Assembly (NCBI RefSeq): GCF_001718835.1
Contig: NZ_CP013444.1
Span: 3,348,001 to 3,412,000 of the forward strand
From: Burkholderia cepacia
GTDB lineage: Bacteria > Pseudomonadota > Gammaproteobacteria > Burkholderiales > Burkholderiaceae
Reading direction: 5' to 3'
Length of the DNA stretch: 64,000 bases
Positions 52,583-61,809 of this stretch are shown here, piece by piece (position 1 is the stretch's first letter; every line of letters starts with the position of its first letter). Below the pieces are notes generated by a model. The model made no database searches, was not told the DNA's origin, and saw nothing but the letters and a program-made list of their open reading frames with translations. The translations under genes and the position numbers were made by a program.

Positions 52583-52804
52583 GGCTTCTCCTTTGCCGCG
52601 AACCGATGTGGCGGCCGGTACTCAGATACCGCGGGGCATGGATGAGTGTAGGCCTGTTTCAGGTGGCCGGCAGGCATCTCGACCCGGTAGGTTCGGTAGC
52701 GCTCCGACATTGCACACGACGGCGCACACCGCCGTCGCGGCGGACGCCGTTCTTTCGAAGGAAAAGGGAGGGAGGAAGGTGGGAGGAAAAACGGAAGCGC
52801 CCGC

Positions 52805-53509
52805 TCACCCGATCCGCATCGCGCCCGCACGCTCGAACGCGTGCCGCGCCTGGATCAGCGTCGTGCGCGCCGCACGCGCGTCGCTGGCCACCTGCAGCAG
52901 CGGACCGAGCTGCGACGGCTGCTTCAGCAGCTCACGCAGGATCGGCAGGATCGCCGTGCTGCCGTCGTCGCGCAGGCCGGCCGTCGCCGCGCGCGGCAGC
53001 GTGCGCCACGCCGGATCGACGATCGCGCGGCACACCGCGAACGGCACGCCGCGCGCAGCCGCGAAGGCCGCCGCGATATGCGACTCCATGTCGACGGCGA
53101 GCGCGCCCTTCGCGCGATGCAGCGACGTCTTTTCCTGTTCGCTGACGACCGGTGCGCCCACGGCCGCGATCGTGCCGCGCGTGACGCGCGCCCACACCGG
53201 CGTGTCGTGCAGCGCGGCGACGAGCCGCGTGCTCCAGCGCGTATCGGTCTCGACGCGGCCGAACGGCCCGTCGATCGCGTTCGCGATCACCAGCGCGCCG
53301 GGCGCGAGGTCGGGCGCGAGCCCGCCTGCCGTGCCGAAGCTCACGATGCCCGCGCAACCGCGCGCGGTCGCCTCGGTCAGCGCGCGTTCGAGCCGGTCGG
53401 CGCGCGCGGCGAAGACAGCTTCGACGCCGTCGCCGCGCGCAATGCGCGCCTCGAATGCCATCCCCGTCACGGCGATGACGGGCAGCATGCCGGTGGATTG
53501 CGTCGCCAC
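52805..53509 (-). CDS. hpnG: Adenosylhopane nucleosidase/phosphorylase HpnG
   Basis: A 234-residue member of the purine nucleoside phosphorylase/MTA nucleosidase superfamily. SFGTAGGLAPDLAPGALVIA and the base-binding ALAVDMESHIAAAFAAARGVPFAVCRAIVD are characteristic. In hopanoid synthesis HpnG removes adenine from adenosylhopane on the way to C35 hopanoids. It begins three bases after the shc stop, so the two are translationally linked. The start is a GTG (53509); an in-frame ATG at 53488 is an alternative. Confidence 0.9.
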   Translation of the reverse strand: MATQSTGMLPVIAVTGMAFEARIARGDGVEAVFAARADRLERALTEATARGCAGIVSFGTAGGLAPDLAPGALVIANAIDGPFGRVETDTRWSTRLVAALHDTPVWARVTRGTIAAVGAPVVSEQEKTSLHRAKGALAVDMESHIAAAFAAARGVPFAVCRAIVDPAWRTLPRAATAGLRDDGSTAILPILRELLKQPSQLGPLLQVASDARAARTTLIQARHAFERAGAMRIG

Positions 53510-53512
53510 GCG

Positions 53513-55486
53513 TTACAGCCCGACCGTGACGCGCGTCGTGTTGTCGCGCTTCAGGTTGCGATAGCGCGCAAGCGCCCACAGCGGGAAGAACTTGCGATAG
53601 CCGTGGTAGCGCAGGTAGAACACGCGCGGGAAGCCCGTCGCCGTGAAGCGCGCCTCGTCCCACAGGCCTTCTTCGTTCTGGTTGGCGATCAGGTAGTCGA
53701 CACCGCGCGCCACCGCCGGGTTGTTCACCTCGCCGGCCGCCATCAGGCCGAGCAGCGCCCAGGCCGTCTGCGACGCCGTGCTCGGCGCCTGTTCGAAGCC
53801 GCGATAGTTCAGCTTGTAGCTGTCGCCGTCCTCGCCCCAGCCGCCGTCCTTGTTCTGGATCGACAGCAGCCACTGCGCGCCGCGCTTCATGCGCGGGTCG
53901 TCCGGCGTCAGGCCGGCCGCGTTCAGCGAGCACAGTGCCGTCCACGTGCCGTACACGTAGTTCATCCCCCAGCGGCCATACCAGCTGCCGTCCGGTTCCT
54001 GCTCCTTGAGCATGTAGTCGAGCGCGCGGCGCGCGGGCTCGCTGTTCAGCGGCGTCTCGCCAAGCTGCGCCAGCATCGACAGGCAGCGGCCCGACACGTC
54101 GGCCGTCGGCGGATCGAGCAGCGCGCCGTGATCCGAGAACGGGATGTTGTTCAGGTAGTACTGCGTGTTTTCCGGTTCGAACGCGCCCCAGCCGCCGTCG
54201 CTGCTCTGCATCCCGACGACCCACTCGCGCGCGCGTGCGATCGAGTCGCGATACGCGTCGTTCTGCCGGAGTTTCTGCGCGCGATCCATCGCCACCGCGA
54301 CCACCGCCGTATCGTCGACGTCCGGGTAGTGCGCGTTCGCGTACTGGAATGCCCAGCCGCCGGGCCGCACGTGCGGGCGGCGCGAGATCCAGTCGCCGCG
54401 CACGTCGAGGATCTGCAGCGGGCGCAGCCATTCGAGGCCGCGCAGCGCGGCTTCCTCGGCACGCGCGTCGCCCGTCTCGAGCAACGCATGCGCGGCGAGC
54501 GACGTGTCCCACACCGGCGACAGGCACGGCTGGCAATACGCTTCGTCGTCGTGCACGACGAGCAGCTTCTCGATCGACTTGCGTGCGATCGCGCGGTTCG
54601 GATGATCTTCCGCATAGCCGAGCACGTCGTACATCATCACCGCGTTGGCCATCGCCGGATAGATCGCGCCGAGGCCGTCCTCGCCGTTCAGGCGCTCGTC
54701 GACGAACGAGACGGCCTGGCGGATCGCGCGTTCGCGCGTGTAGTTCGGGAACAGGCCGTCGACCGCGCGCAGCGCATGGTCGACCACGCGGAAGAACGCG
54801 AACCAGCCGGCGCTCTGGTGGCCCTGGCGCGGCAGCAGCCCGGCGTTCACGGGCGGGTCGATGAACAGCTCGTCGATGCGCACGCCGCGCGGGTTCTTCG
54901 CGAGCGGGCGCTTCGCGTTCAGCACGAGCAGCGGCACGATCACGGTGCGCGCCCAGTACGACACCTTCGACAGGTGGAACGGGAACCACTGCGGCAGCAG
55001 CATGATCTCGACCGGCATCATCGGCACCGCGCGCCACGGAATCGCGCCGTACAGCGCAAGCTGGATGCGCGTGAACACGTTCGACATCTCGGCACCGCCC
55101 ATCGCATGAATGGCGCGGCGCGCACGCTGCATGTGCTCGGCGTTCTCGTCGTCGCCGATCACCTTCAGCGCGAAATACGCCTTCACGCTCGCGCTGATGT
55201 TCGGCGCGCCGTCGGTGAACAGCGGCCAGCCGCCGTCGGCCTGCTGGATGCGGCGCAGATACTTGCCGATCTTCCGTTCGAGTTCGACGTTCGGCGTCTC
55301 GCCGAGATAGTGGACGAGCAGCACGTATTCGGCGGGAATCGTCGAATCGGCTTCAAGTTCGTAAACCCAGTGGCCGTCCGCGTTCTGCGCGGCCAGCAGC
55401 GCGTCGGTCGCACGCACGACGGCCGCATCGACGCCGGCCGGCACGGTGCCGGCGGACAAGGTAGCCATTTCGGTGAGATCGTTCAT
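53513..55486 (-). CDS. shc: Squalene-hopene cyclase
   Basis: A 657-residue squalene-hopene cyclase, the enzyme that folds squalene into hopene at the inner membrane. The DXDD acid motif lies in YPDVDDTAVVAVAMD (about residue 388). Many QW motifs are present, such as QQADGGWPLFTD, QSSDGGWGAFEPENTQYYLN, QEPDGSWYGRWGMNYVYGTW and QNKDGGWGEDGDSYK. Length is normal. It lies 15 bases after hpnE's stop and is followed by hpnG, so the operon runs hpnD-hpnE-shc-hpnG. Confidence 0.97.
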   Translation of the reverse strand: MNDLTEMATLSAGTVPAGVDAAVVRATDALLAAQNADGHWVYELEADSTIPAEYVLLVHYLGETPNVELERKIGKYLRRIQQADGGWPLFTDGAPNISASVKAYFALKVIGDDENAEHMQRARRAIHAMGGAEMSNVFTRIQLALYGAIPWRAVPMMPVEIMLLPQWFPFHLSKVSYWARTVIVPLLVLNAKRPLAKNPRGVRIDELFIDPPVNAGLLPRQGHQSAGWFAFFRVVDHALRAVDGLFPNYTRERAIRQAVSFVDERLNGEDGLGAIYPAMANAVMMYDVLGYAEDHPNRAIARKSIEKLLVVHDDEAYCQPCLSPVWDTSLAAHALLETGDARAEEAALRGLEWLRPLQILDVRGDWISRRPHVRPGGWAFQYANAHYPDVDDTAVVAVAMDRAQKLRQNDAYRDSIARAREWVVGMQSSDGGWGAFEPENTQYYLNNIPFSDHGALLDPPTADVSGRCLSMLAQLGETPLNSEPARRALDYMLKEQEPDGSWYGRWGMNYVYGTWTALCSLNAAGLTPDDPRMKRGAQWLLSIQNKDGGWGEDGDSYKLNYRGFEQAPSTASQTAWALLGLMAAGEVNNPAVARGVDYLIANQNEEGLWDEARFTATGFPRVFYLRYHGYRKFFPLWALARYRNLKRDNTTRVTVGL

Positions 55487-55501
55487 CGGTCCCTCTGTTG
55501 C

Positions 55502-56755
55502 TTACTGTGTCTGGAGCACGTCCGCGGCCAGCTGGCCGGAGCGGATCGCGCCCTCGATCGTGGCGGGCAAGCCGGTGGCAATCCAGTCGCCCGCCAGCAC
55601 GAGATTGGTCCAGCGCGTACGCACGGCCGGACGCTTCATTTCCTGCGACGGCACCGCCGCAAAGCCCGCGCGCGGCTCGACGACGAGCTGCCATGCGGGG
55701 ATGGTTTCCGGGTCCGCGCCCGTCACCCGCGCGACGTCTTCCCAGATGCGCCGCGCAAGCGTGTCGCGCGGCGTGTCGAGCCAGCGGCCGGCGTCGCGGA
55801 TCGTCGCCGCGAGCGGGCCGCCGCCGGTGCGCACCGCATCGACGACACCGTTCACGACCGCCGTCTGCAACGGCGTACCGGCCGGCGCCTCGACCGCGAA
55901 ATACGCGGTCACGACCGCGCTGAACGTGTCGGGCGCGGTGAGTTCGGGCACGAGCGGCTGCGCGACCTCGGGCGGCACGGCCAGCACGACGGCGTCGCCC
56001 GGTGCGAGATCGATCCGCTCGCCGCCGACCGAGACCGCATCGACCGCATTGCCGTGCGCGCCGAATTCGAACGCGTCGAGCCGCGAGTTCAGCCGGATCT
56101 GCGCGCCGCCGTGCTGCAGCATCCGCAGCGCCGGTTCGATGAATGCGCTGCCGAGACCATGGCGCGCGACGAGCGGACGGCAGCCGGGGCCGCCCGCCGC
56201 AAACGTGCCGCACAGCGCCGCACGCGCGAGTTCGGCGCTCGCGTGGCGCGGCTCGACGTTCAGCACACCGAGGAAATACGGCCGCAGCCAACGTTCCCAC
56301 AGCATGCCGTCGCACCGCATCGTCTGTGCGAGTGAGCGGCCCATGCGCGCGAACGCGAGCGGAGCGAGCGCGAGGTAGTCGAGCGGCGTCGTGCCCGGCG
56401 CACGCGACGCGGCATCGAACAGCCACGACGGCCAGCGCCCGTCGCCGAAGCGCAGCGTCCAGCGCTGCTGCGATGCGATGTCCACGACCGGGAATTCAGG
56501 CAGCGCGGGCCCCGCGAGCTGGTCGGCCGCGCCGATCGCGCGCAGGTAGCGCTGCGTCGCGGGCTGCCCCGCGAACACCGTGTGCAGCCCGCTGTCGAGC
56601 GTCGTGTTCAGCGTCCCGTCGAACCATGAGCGGCAGCGGCCGCCCGCATGCGCGTGCGCGTCGTGCAGCACGATGCGTCGCCCGCGGCGTTGCAGCTCGA
56701 CCGCGGCCGACAGGCCGGCAAGGCCGGCGCCGATCACGTGGACGGTTCTGGGCAT
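55502..56755 (-). CDS. hpnE: Hydroxysqualene dehydroxylase HpnE
   Basis: A 417-residue FAD-dependent amine oxidase-fold protein that reduces hydroxysqualene to squalene. The dinucleotide motif is HVIGAGLAGLSAAVELQRRGRRIVLHDAHAHAGGRCRSW at the N-terminus. MLWERWLRPYFLGVLNVEPRHASAELARAAL is typical of HpnE, and the C-terminal FAD motif is LVLAGDWIATGLPATIEGAIRSGQLAA. It starts 13 bases after hpnD's stop and precedes shc. Confidence 0.93.
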   Translation of the reverse strand: MPRTVHVIGAGLAGLSAAVELQRRGRRIVLHDAHAHAGGRCRSWFDGTLNTTLDSGLHTVFAGQPATQRYLRAIGAADQLAGPALPEFPVVDIASQQRWTLRFGDGRWPSWLFDAASRAPGTTPLDYLALAPLAFARMGRSLAQTMRCDGMLWERWLRPYFLGVLNVEPRHASAELARAALCGTFAAGGPGCRPLVARHGLGSAFIEPALRMLQHGGAQIRLNSRLDAFEFGAHGNAVDAVSVGGERIDLAPGDAVVLAVPPEVAQPLVPELTAPDTFSAVVTAYFAVEAPAGTPLQTAVVNGVVDAVRTGGGPLAATIRDAGRWLDTPRDTLARRIWEDVARVTGADPETIPAWQLVVEPRAGFAAVPSQEMKRPAVRTRWTNLVLAGDWIATGLPATIEGAIRSGQLAADVLQTQ

Positions 56756-56768
56756 CGACTCGGTCGGC

Positions 56769-57617
56769 TCAGAACAGCGCGTAGCGCGCGGCGATCATCA
56801 GCATGCGCGCCTTCGGCTTGCGCAACGGCGCGCGCGGGAAGGCGAAGCCGCGTGCGATCGCGGCTTCGAGAATGCAGCGATACGCGCCCGACATGATGCG
56901 CGGCGCCTTCACCTGCGCACGCGGGCACGTATCCATCACCGCGTCGGCCTGGCGGAAATGCTCGAGCGCGCGCTCGACGAGCGTCACGCACACGCGCGGC
57001 AGCGCCGGATCGCGCACGATCGTCGCCGGATCGGTAATCGCGATGCCTTCGCGCGTGAGCAGCTCGCGCGGCAGGTAGCAGCGGTTGATCGCCGCATCGT
57101 CGTCGATGTCGCGCAGGATGTTGGTCAGTTGCAGCGCGCGACCGAGGTGATGCGACAGCTTGATCCCTTCGGCTTCAGGCATCCCGAAAATCCTCACCGA
57201 CAGCCGGCCGGCCGCGCTCGCCACGCGATCGCAGAAGAGGTCGAGCGTCGGCTCGTCGGGCGCGCAGATGTCTTCGGCCGCATCCATCGCCATCCCGTCG
57301 ATCATCGCGTGGAAATCGTCGCGCTGCAGGTTGAATGCACGGATCTCGCGGTCGAGCGCGGCCAGGTGGCGCGGCGGGCGGCCGGCGTAGCATGCGTCGA
57401 TGTCGGCACGCCAGCGATCGAGGCCCGCATTGCGCTCGGCGCGCGGCAGGTCGCTGTCGGCGATGTCGTCGACCGCGCGGCAAAACGCGTAGACCTGGAA
57501 CATCGCATCGCGCTGCACGGCCGGCAGGATGCGCATTGCAAGATAGAAAGAACTGCCCGATGTGACGGCAGCGGCGTCGGTTTCTTGTTCGTCCACGACG
57601 GAATTGGAAACGGCCAA
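56769..57617 (-). CDS. hpnD: Presqualene diphosphate synthase HpnD
   Basis: A 282-residue trans-isoprenyl diphosphate synthase (squalene/phytoene synthase family) that joins two farnesyl diphosphates. The first Asp-rich motif is FCRAVDDIADSD, the second is LTNILRDIDDDAAINRCYLP, and RRLSVRIFG-type sequence (GRLSVRIFGMPEAEG) lies between. I place the start at a TTG (57617) because GTGGAG lies just upstream with a 6-base gap and the product then begins AVSNSVVDEQ. A GTG at 57641 is the alternative. It leads the hpnD-hpnE-shc-hpnG operon. Confidence 0.9.
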   Translation of the reverse strand: MAVSNSVVDEQETDAAAVTSGSSFYLAMRILPAVQRDAMFQVYAFCRAVDDIADSDLPRAERNAGLDRWRADIDACYAGRPPRHLAALDREIRAFNLQRDDFHAMIDGMAMDAAEDICAPDEPTLDLFCDRVASAAGRLSVRIFGMPEAEGIKLSHHLGRALQLTNILRDIDDDAAINRCYLPRELLTREGIAITDPATIVRDPALPRVCVTLVERALEHFRQADAVMDTCPRAQVKAPRIMSGAYRCILEAAIARGFAFPRAPLRKPKARMLMIAARYALF

Positions 57618-57933
57618 GACAAGCTCCACGGAGACACCCACGCGGGGCGATTGAAGAAGCCATGCCCGGCTGGGATGGTCAGGGTGTCAAATGTGTGCGA
57701 GATATGCGAACGATCGACGCAGACAGGCACAAATTACCGGCCGGAAGCCGGAATTGGGCGAAAGTATAGCAATCTTTGAAGTTCGATGGCGGTGCGGCCG
57801 GCGTGCGGCAGGGCGGCGCCCGGACGCGCGGCGCCGGGCTCCGCGGCCCGCCGTGCGCGGCTGGCCGCCCTCGGCCGGACGGCCCCTGCGGGCCGGGGAC
57901 GCCTGGTCGAGGGCCTCTACAGGCGCTTCAGGC
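57618..57933. other. Intergenic stretch upstream of hpnD
   Basis: About 315 bases. The hpnD-proximal part (57680-57790) is lower in GC and should hold the promoter of the hpnD-hpnE-shc-hpnG operon. The part at 57790-57930 is extremely GC-rich with many CGGCC/GGCCG inverted words, which can fold strongly, but no T-run follows. No gene is supported. Confidence 0.45.
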
Positions 57934-58266
57934 CTAGCCGTAGACGATGTCGCGCTGCAGGTCGAGCGCAATGAGCCCCATTTCGCGGGTGAGCTGCAGC
58001 ATCGAGCGGCGCTCGAGGCGCGAGCCCATGAAGCTCGTCACGTGACCGTCGGGCTCCGCGGTGAACTGGAACACCGCGCCGCCCGTGCCGAACCACGCAC
58101 CCGGCACATCGGGCGATTCCTGCCAGTCGATCTGCGCGAACACGCGCGCGATGCCCGCGCGTATCAGGTCGCCCGGACCGATCGGCGGCGCGATGTCGCC
58201 CAGGTCGTCGAGCGAATAGGGGCCGGGTTTGTTCGGCTTCCGATAGAAGAGATAGTCGACGTTCAT
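57934..58266 (-). CDS. Conserved hypothetical protein, 110 residues
   Basis: From the ATG at 58266 the product is a 110-residue soluble protein: MNVDYLFYRKPNKPGPYSLDD, PGDLIRAGIARVFAQIDWQESPDVPGAWFGTGGAVFQFT, then GHVTSFMGSRLERRSMLQLTREMG. It looks like an alpha/beta single-domain protein of the kind encoded next to many Burkholderia genes without known function. No signal peptide or motif is recognised. It is transcribed toward hpnD from a region divergent to the alpha/beta hydrolase. Confidence 0.75.
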   Translation of the reverse strand: MNVDYLFYRKPNKPGPYSLDDLGDIAPPIGPGDLIRAGIARVFAQIDWQESPDVPGAWFGTGGAVFQFTAEPDGHVTSFMGSRLERRSMLQLTREMGLIALDLQRDIVYG

Positions 58267-58463
58267 GGGGCACAATCGCGGGCAAAGCAACAAATTAGCG
58301 CGATCTGCCGCGAATTTAAATCAGATATGAACGAAATGTCGTCTCCGCGACACATTCGGGGACACATGGCCGGCGGCCGATCCGGTGCGACCGGCCGCCG
58401 CCGCTTGGGCTCGCGTCGGTTCGTCTAAGATGACGCTTTATCCGGACAACGCATTCCGAACTC

Positions 58464-59360
58464 ATGGAGACGAACGTGACAGCCGTGCCACCCGCATCCC
58501 CGCAGTCCGCCCATCCCGTTTTCGTGCTCGTGCACGGCGCCTGGCACGGCGCGTGGTGCTACGCGCACGTTGCGGCCGCGCTGGCGGAGCGCGGCCACCT
58601 GTCGATCGCGCGCGACCTGCCCGCGCACGGCATCAACGCCCGCTTTCCGGCTTCCTACTTCACCCGCCCGCTCGACAAGGATGCGTTCGGCGCCGAGCCG
58701 TCGCCGGTCGCGAACACGACGCTCGACGATTACGCGACGCAGGTCATGCAGGCGGTCGACGACGCGTACGCGCTCGGCCACGGCAAGGTCGTGCTCGTCG
58801 GGCACAGCATGGGCGGCCTCGCGATCACGGCGGCGGCCGAACGCGCGCCCGAAAAAATCGCGAAGATCGTCTATCTCGCGGCCTTCATGCCCGCGTCGGG
58901 CGTGCCGGGCCTCGACTACGTGCGCGCGCCCGAGAACAAGGGTGAAATGCTCGGCCCGCTGATGCTGGCGAGCCCGCGCGTCGCCGGTGCGCTGCGCATC
59001 GACCCGCGCAGCGGTGACGCCGCGTATCGCGCGCTCGCGAAGCGCGCGCTGTACGACGACGTGCCGCAGGCCGACTTCGAGGCCGTCGCGAACCTGATGA
59101 CCTGCGACGTGCCGGCCGCGCCGTTCGCGACCGCGATCCCGACGACGGCCGCGCGCTGGGGCGCAATCGACCGCCACTACATCAAGTGCCTGCAGGATCG
59201 CGTGATCCTGCCCGCGTTGCAGCAGCGCTTCATCGACGAAGCCGACGCGTTCGCGCCCGGCAACCCGACCCACGTGCACCAGCTCGACACCAGCCATTCG
59301 CCGTTCGTGTCGCAGCCGGCCGTCCTGGCCGGCGTGCTGGCCGACATCGCGAAAAGCTGA
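58464..59360 (+). CDS. Alpha/beta-fold hydrolase (esterase, plant methyl-esterase-like)
   Basis: A 298-residue alpha/beta hydrolase. VFVLVHGAWHGAWCYAHVAAAL gives the oxyanion hole, and the nucleophile elbow is VVLVGHSMGGLAITAAAE. The catalytic His is in QLDTSHSPFVSQPA. The HGAWHGAWCW-type start, short cap and C-terminal H-SPF pattern match the hydroxynitrile lyase/methyl-salicylate esterase branch, common in bacteria as carboxylesterases. No signal peptide, so cytoplasmic. Natural substrate unknown; it stands alone, divergent from the small hypothetical gene. Confidence 0.88.
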   Translation: METNVTAVPPASPQSAHPVFVLVHGAWHGAWCYAHVAAALAERGHLSIARDLPAHGINARFPASYFTRPLDKDAFGAEPSPVANTTLDDYATQVMQAVDDAYALGHGKVVLVGHSMGGLAITAAAERAPEKIAKIVYLAAFMPASGVPGLDYVRAPENKGEMLGPLMLASPRVAGALRIDPRSGDAAYRALAKRALYDDVPQADFEAVANLMTCDVPAAPFATAIPTTAARWGAIDRHYIKCLQDRVILPALQQRFIDEADAFAPGNPTHVHQLDTSHSPFVSQPAVLAGVLADIAKS

Positions 59361-59416
59361 GCACGGCACGCGCGGGGCGCCTCCGCTCCGTGCCCAGCAG
59401 GGCGGTGCGGGTGCGC

Positions 59417-60355
59417 CTACGCGTAGGCCACCGAACGGTCGCGCCCGAGCCGCTTCGCGCGATAGAGCGCGGCGTCGGCCTCGTTGACGAGCACGTCGCA
59501 AGTGGGCGCACCCGGCTTTGCACACGCGCCGCCGACGCTCGCCGTCACCGGCACGCTGACGCCCTCGGCATCGACCGGCACGCTGCCGATCGCATCGCGC
59601 ACCTTGTCGGCCACGCGCATCGCCTCGTCGAGATTCGTGCACGGCAGCAGCAGCGCGAATTCCTCGCCGCCGAAGCGGCCGAACGTATCCTGCGCACGCA
59701 CGATCGACGCGACGCGACGCGCCGTCTCGCGCAGCACGGCGTCGCCGGCCGCATGCCCGAAACGGTCGTTGATCGTCTTGAAGTGGTCGAGGTCGAACAG
59801 CAGCACCGACATGTCGCCGCCGTAGCGCTGCCAGCGCGCGAATTCGTCGCCGAGCCGCGCCTCGAAGAAGCGCCGGTTCGCGATGCCGGTCAGGCCGTCC
59901 CGATTCGCGTGTTCGCGCAGCTTCGCGACCGCTTCCTCGCGCTCGCGCTGCATCACGCTCACGTGCGTGACGTCCGAGATCGTCACGCACACGGCTTCGA
60001 CGTCGCGGCCGCGCGTGAGCGGCATGAACGTGCAGTCCTGCTGCATGTAGTCGACGCCGCCCGTAATCGGCCGGTCGTGCTCGAAGCGGAACAGGTAGGG
60101 CCGCTGCTCCCACGAGCTGAACGCGAAGCTGCCGAGCTGGAACACGCTCTCGAGCTTGCGCGACAGCCACGCGCGCGGCAGGTCGGGAAAACAGTCGAAC
60201 AGGTTGCGGCCGATCACGTCGGCGGCCGGGATGCCGCTGTGGTCCTGCATGAAGCGATTCCACATCAGCACGGTCATCGCGCGGTCGAGCACGAACAGGC
60301 CGAAGCCCACCCGCTCGATCACGAGATCGCTCAGCGACGGCGTCGCGGCCGTCAT
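59417..60355 (-). CDS. PAS-GGDEF diguanylate cyclase
   Basis: A 312-residue cytoplasmic protein. A PAS domain covers about residues 10-130 (VIERVGFGLFVLDRAMTVLMWNRFMQDHSGIPAADVIG). The GGDEF domain follows with HANRDGLTGIANRRFFEARL, LFDLDHFKTINDRFGHAAGD and the intact active site RFGGEEFALLLPC. It should make c-di-GMP. Its ATG overlaps the cheC stop by four bases (ATGA) and it is the last gene of a cheY-cheC-cyclase operon, so cyclase activity may be tied to the phosphorylation state of the regulator. Confidence 0.92.
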   Translation of the reverse strand: MTAATPSLSDLVIERVGFGLFVLDRAMTVLMWNRFMQDHSGIPAADVIGRNLFDCFPDLPRAWLSRKLESVFQLGSFAFSSWEQRPYLFRFEHDRPITGGVDYMQQDCTFMPLTRGRDVEAVCVTISDVTHVSVMQREREEAVAKLREHANRDGLTGIANRRFFEARLGDEFARWQRYGGDMSVLLFDLDHFKTINDRFGHAAGDAVLRETARRVASIVRAQDTFGRFGGEEFALLLPCTNLDEAMRVADKVRDAIGSVPVDAEGVSVPVTASVGGACAKPGAPTCDVLVNEADAALYRAKRLGRDRSVAYA

Positions 60356-60978
60356 AGCGCGGACAGCAACGCGTCGAGCGCGTCGCCCATCAGCCGGATC
60401 GAATCCTCGGCCATCAGCATCACGAAGTGCGCCCGGAACGCGTGGTCCTCGAGCCCGAAGTTCACCTCGAGCAGCAAGGCCACGCTCCATGCCAGCTCGG
60501 TCGGCTGGAAGACGTCGTCGAACGACACGTTCGCGCCGAGCAGCCCCGGCGGAAAGAACACGGGCTTGCGGCCGAGCTCGTCGAGGATCGAGGCGACGCA
60601 GGCGCCCATCAGCACGTTCGCGACGTCGAACACGACTTCGTCGGGTGTCGCCATCCCGCCGTACACGCCTTCGCCGAACGTGCGGTCGACGACCGACATG
60701 AGCCGCGCGATGCCCGCGGTACGGCACAACACGATCGCCTCGCCCTTGATGTCGGAACGGAAGCCCTGGCGCACGGCGGTCACGTTGTCGTAGATGCCCG
60801 TCATCTCGCGCAGCGCGTCGCCCGCGTCGGTCGCTTTCACGACCCGCACGCGCGGCACCGACAGTTCGATGAAGCGCCCGAGCAACAACGCGAGCCGTGC
60901 GGCGGCACGGCCCATTGCGAGGTTGGCGATCTCCTGCAACGCGTCGCGTTGCTCCGCCGTGAACACCGAGTCAGGCAT
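60352..60978 (-). CDS. CheC-like chemotaxis phosphatase
   Basis: A 208-residue CheC/CheX-family protein that dephosphorylates CheY-type regulators. The two signature helices are DALQEIANLAMGRAAARLALLL near the N-terminus and DEVVFDVANVLMGACVASILDELG in the second half; both carry the E-x-x-N pattern of the active site, although the second reads D-x-x-N. The ATG at 60978 overlaps the stop of the response regulator gene (ATGCCTGA), and its own stop overlaps the cyclase start, so all three are translationally coupled. Confidence 0.88.
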   Translation of the reverse strand: MPDSVFTAEQRDALQEIANLAMGRAAARLALLLGRFIELSVPRVRVVKATDAGDALREMTGIYDNVTAVRQGFRSDIKGEAIVLCRTAGIARLMSVVDRTFGEGVYGGMATPDEVVFDVANVLMGACVASILDELGRKPVFFPPGLLGANVSFDDVFQPTELAWSVALLLEVNFGLEDHAFRAHFVMLMAEDSIRLMGDALDALLSAL

Positions 60979-61339
60979 ACAACCCATACTCCTTGAGAAT
61001 GGGCAGCAATGCCTCCGACGTCACGGGCTTGGCAACGAATGCGATCGCGCCCAATTCGCGCACGCGTGCTTGCGCCTGCGGCTGGATATCGGCGGATACC
61101 ACGATCACGAACGTGTTCATATCTTCGTGGCGCAGTGTCTCCAGCACCTGATATCCGCTCATGTCGGGCATCGTCAGGTCCAGAAACATTACGGAAGCTT
61201 TGCCGTCACGATAGAGCGCCAAGGCCTCTCGACCATTCGCGGCATACGCGACATCGACGTCCCAGCCTCCCGGCAGCGCCTTTGTCAGAAGTTTGCGAGC
61301 GAGCAGCGAATCGTCGGCAATTACAATCGGCAAAGGCAT
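60971..61339 (-). CDS. Single-domain CheY-like response regulator
   Basis: A 122-residue receiver domain: acidic pair in PIVIADDSLLARKLLTKAL, phosphoacceptor Asp in VMFLDLTMPDMSGYQVL, serine in IVVSADIQPQAQ and lysine in AFVAKPVTSEALLPIL. There is no output domain, so it acts by protein contact, probably on the CheC-like phosphatase and/or the cyclase encoded in overlapping frames downstream. The ATG at 61339 is preferred over the longer frame from 61492, which lacks receiver sequence. Confidence 0.92.
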   Translation of the reverse strand: MPLPIVIADDSLLARKLLTKALPGGWDVDVAYAANGREALALYRDGKASVMFLDLTMPDMSGYQVLETLRHEDMNTFVIVVSADIQPQAQARVRELGAIAFVAKPVTSEALLPILKEYGLYA

Positions 61340-61809
61340 GGGGCGAAGCGGTATACGGAATGGTCTCTCTCGCGTTAACGACCGCGCGCCGCGTTTCTTT
61401 AGGCGCCGTGTAAGCGAACGCGTGCAGCCGCCGGGCACCCCTGCGCCGGACGCCGCGGCAACTGTCGCCCGCGGCGGGCTGCGCGCTGGCATCAGCAGGC
61501 GCGTATCTATCTGTCATAGGGAAAGCAAGGCGCGATTCTCGGAGTAAACCGGAGGCGATGCAACTCGCCATTTTTGCTGATTCAGACAGAATCGATCCGA
61601 TCGCGCCGCATTCCGAAAACAGCTACGACCATTTTTACGCCAAGGACGCAAAATTTTTCCTTGTGTACGTTTGCGCTGCCGGATTCGTCGCGTTTTCAAT
61701 CTGACAATATCCCCCTGTCGGAAACGTCAGGACGGCGCGCGCCGCGTGGCGCGAGCTCCGGGCGCAACTCGTTTATGATGGCAGGCACCTCCGCCTCACC
61801 GCTTCCTCG
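61340..61809. other. Gene-free region between divergent signalling genes
   Basis: About 470 bases between the CheY-like gene and the hybrid kinase. The middle (61590-61720) is lower in GC and has several A/T runs, suitable for promoters in both directions. I see no gene, repeat or terminator in it. Confidence 0.45.

Noticed and set aside
52548..56335. Very long plus-strand frames across the hopanoid operon
   Set aside because: They lie opposite hpnG, shc and hpnE, which are fully supported by motifs, and they read as Arg/Ala-rich shadows.
57790..57930. GC-rich inverted words considered as a terminator or structured RNA
   Set aside because: No T-run and no clear single stem; random folding is expected at this GC content.
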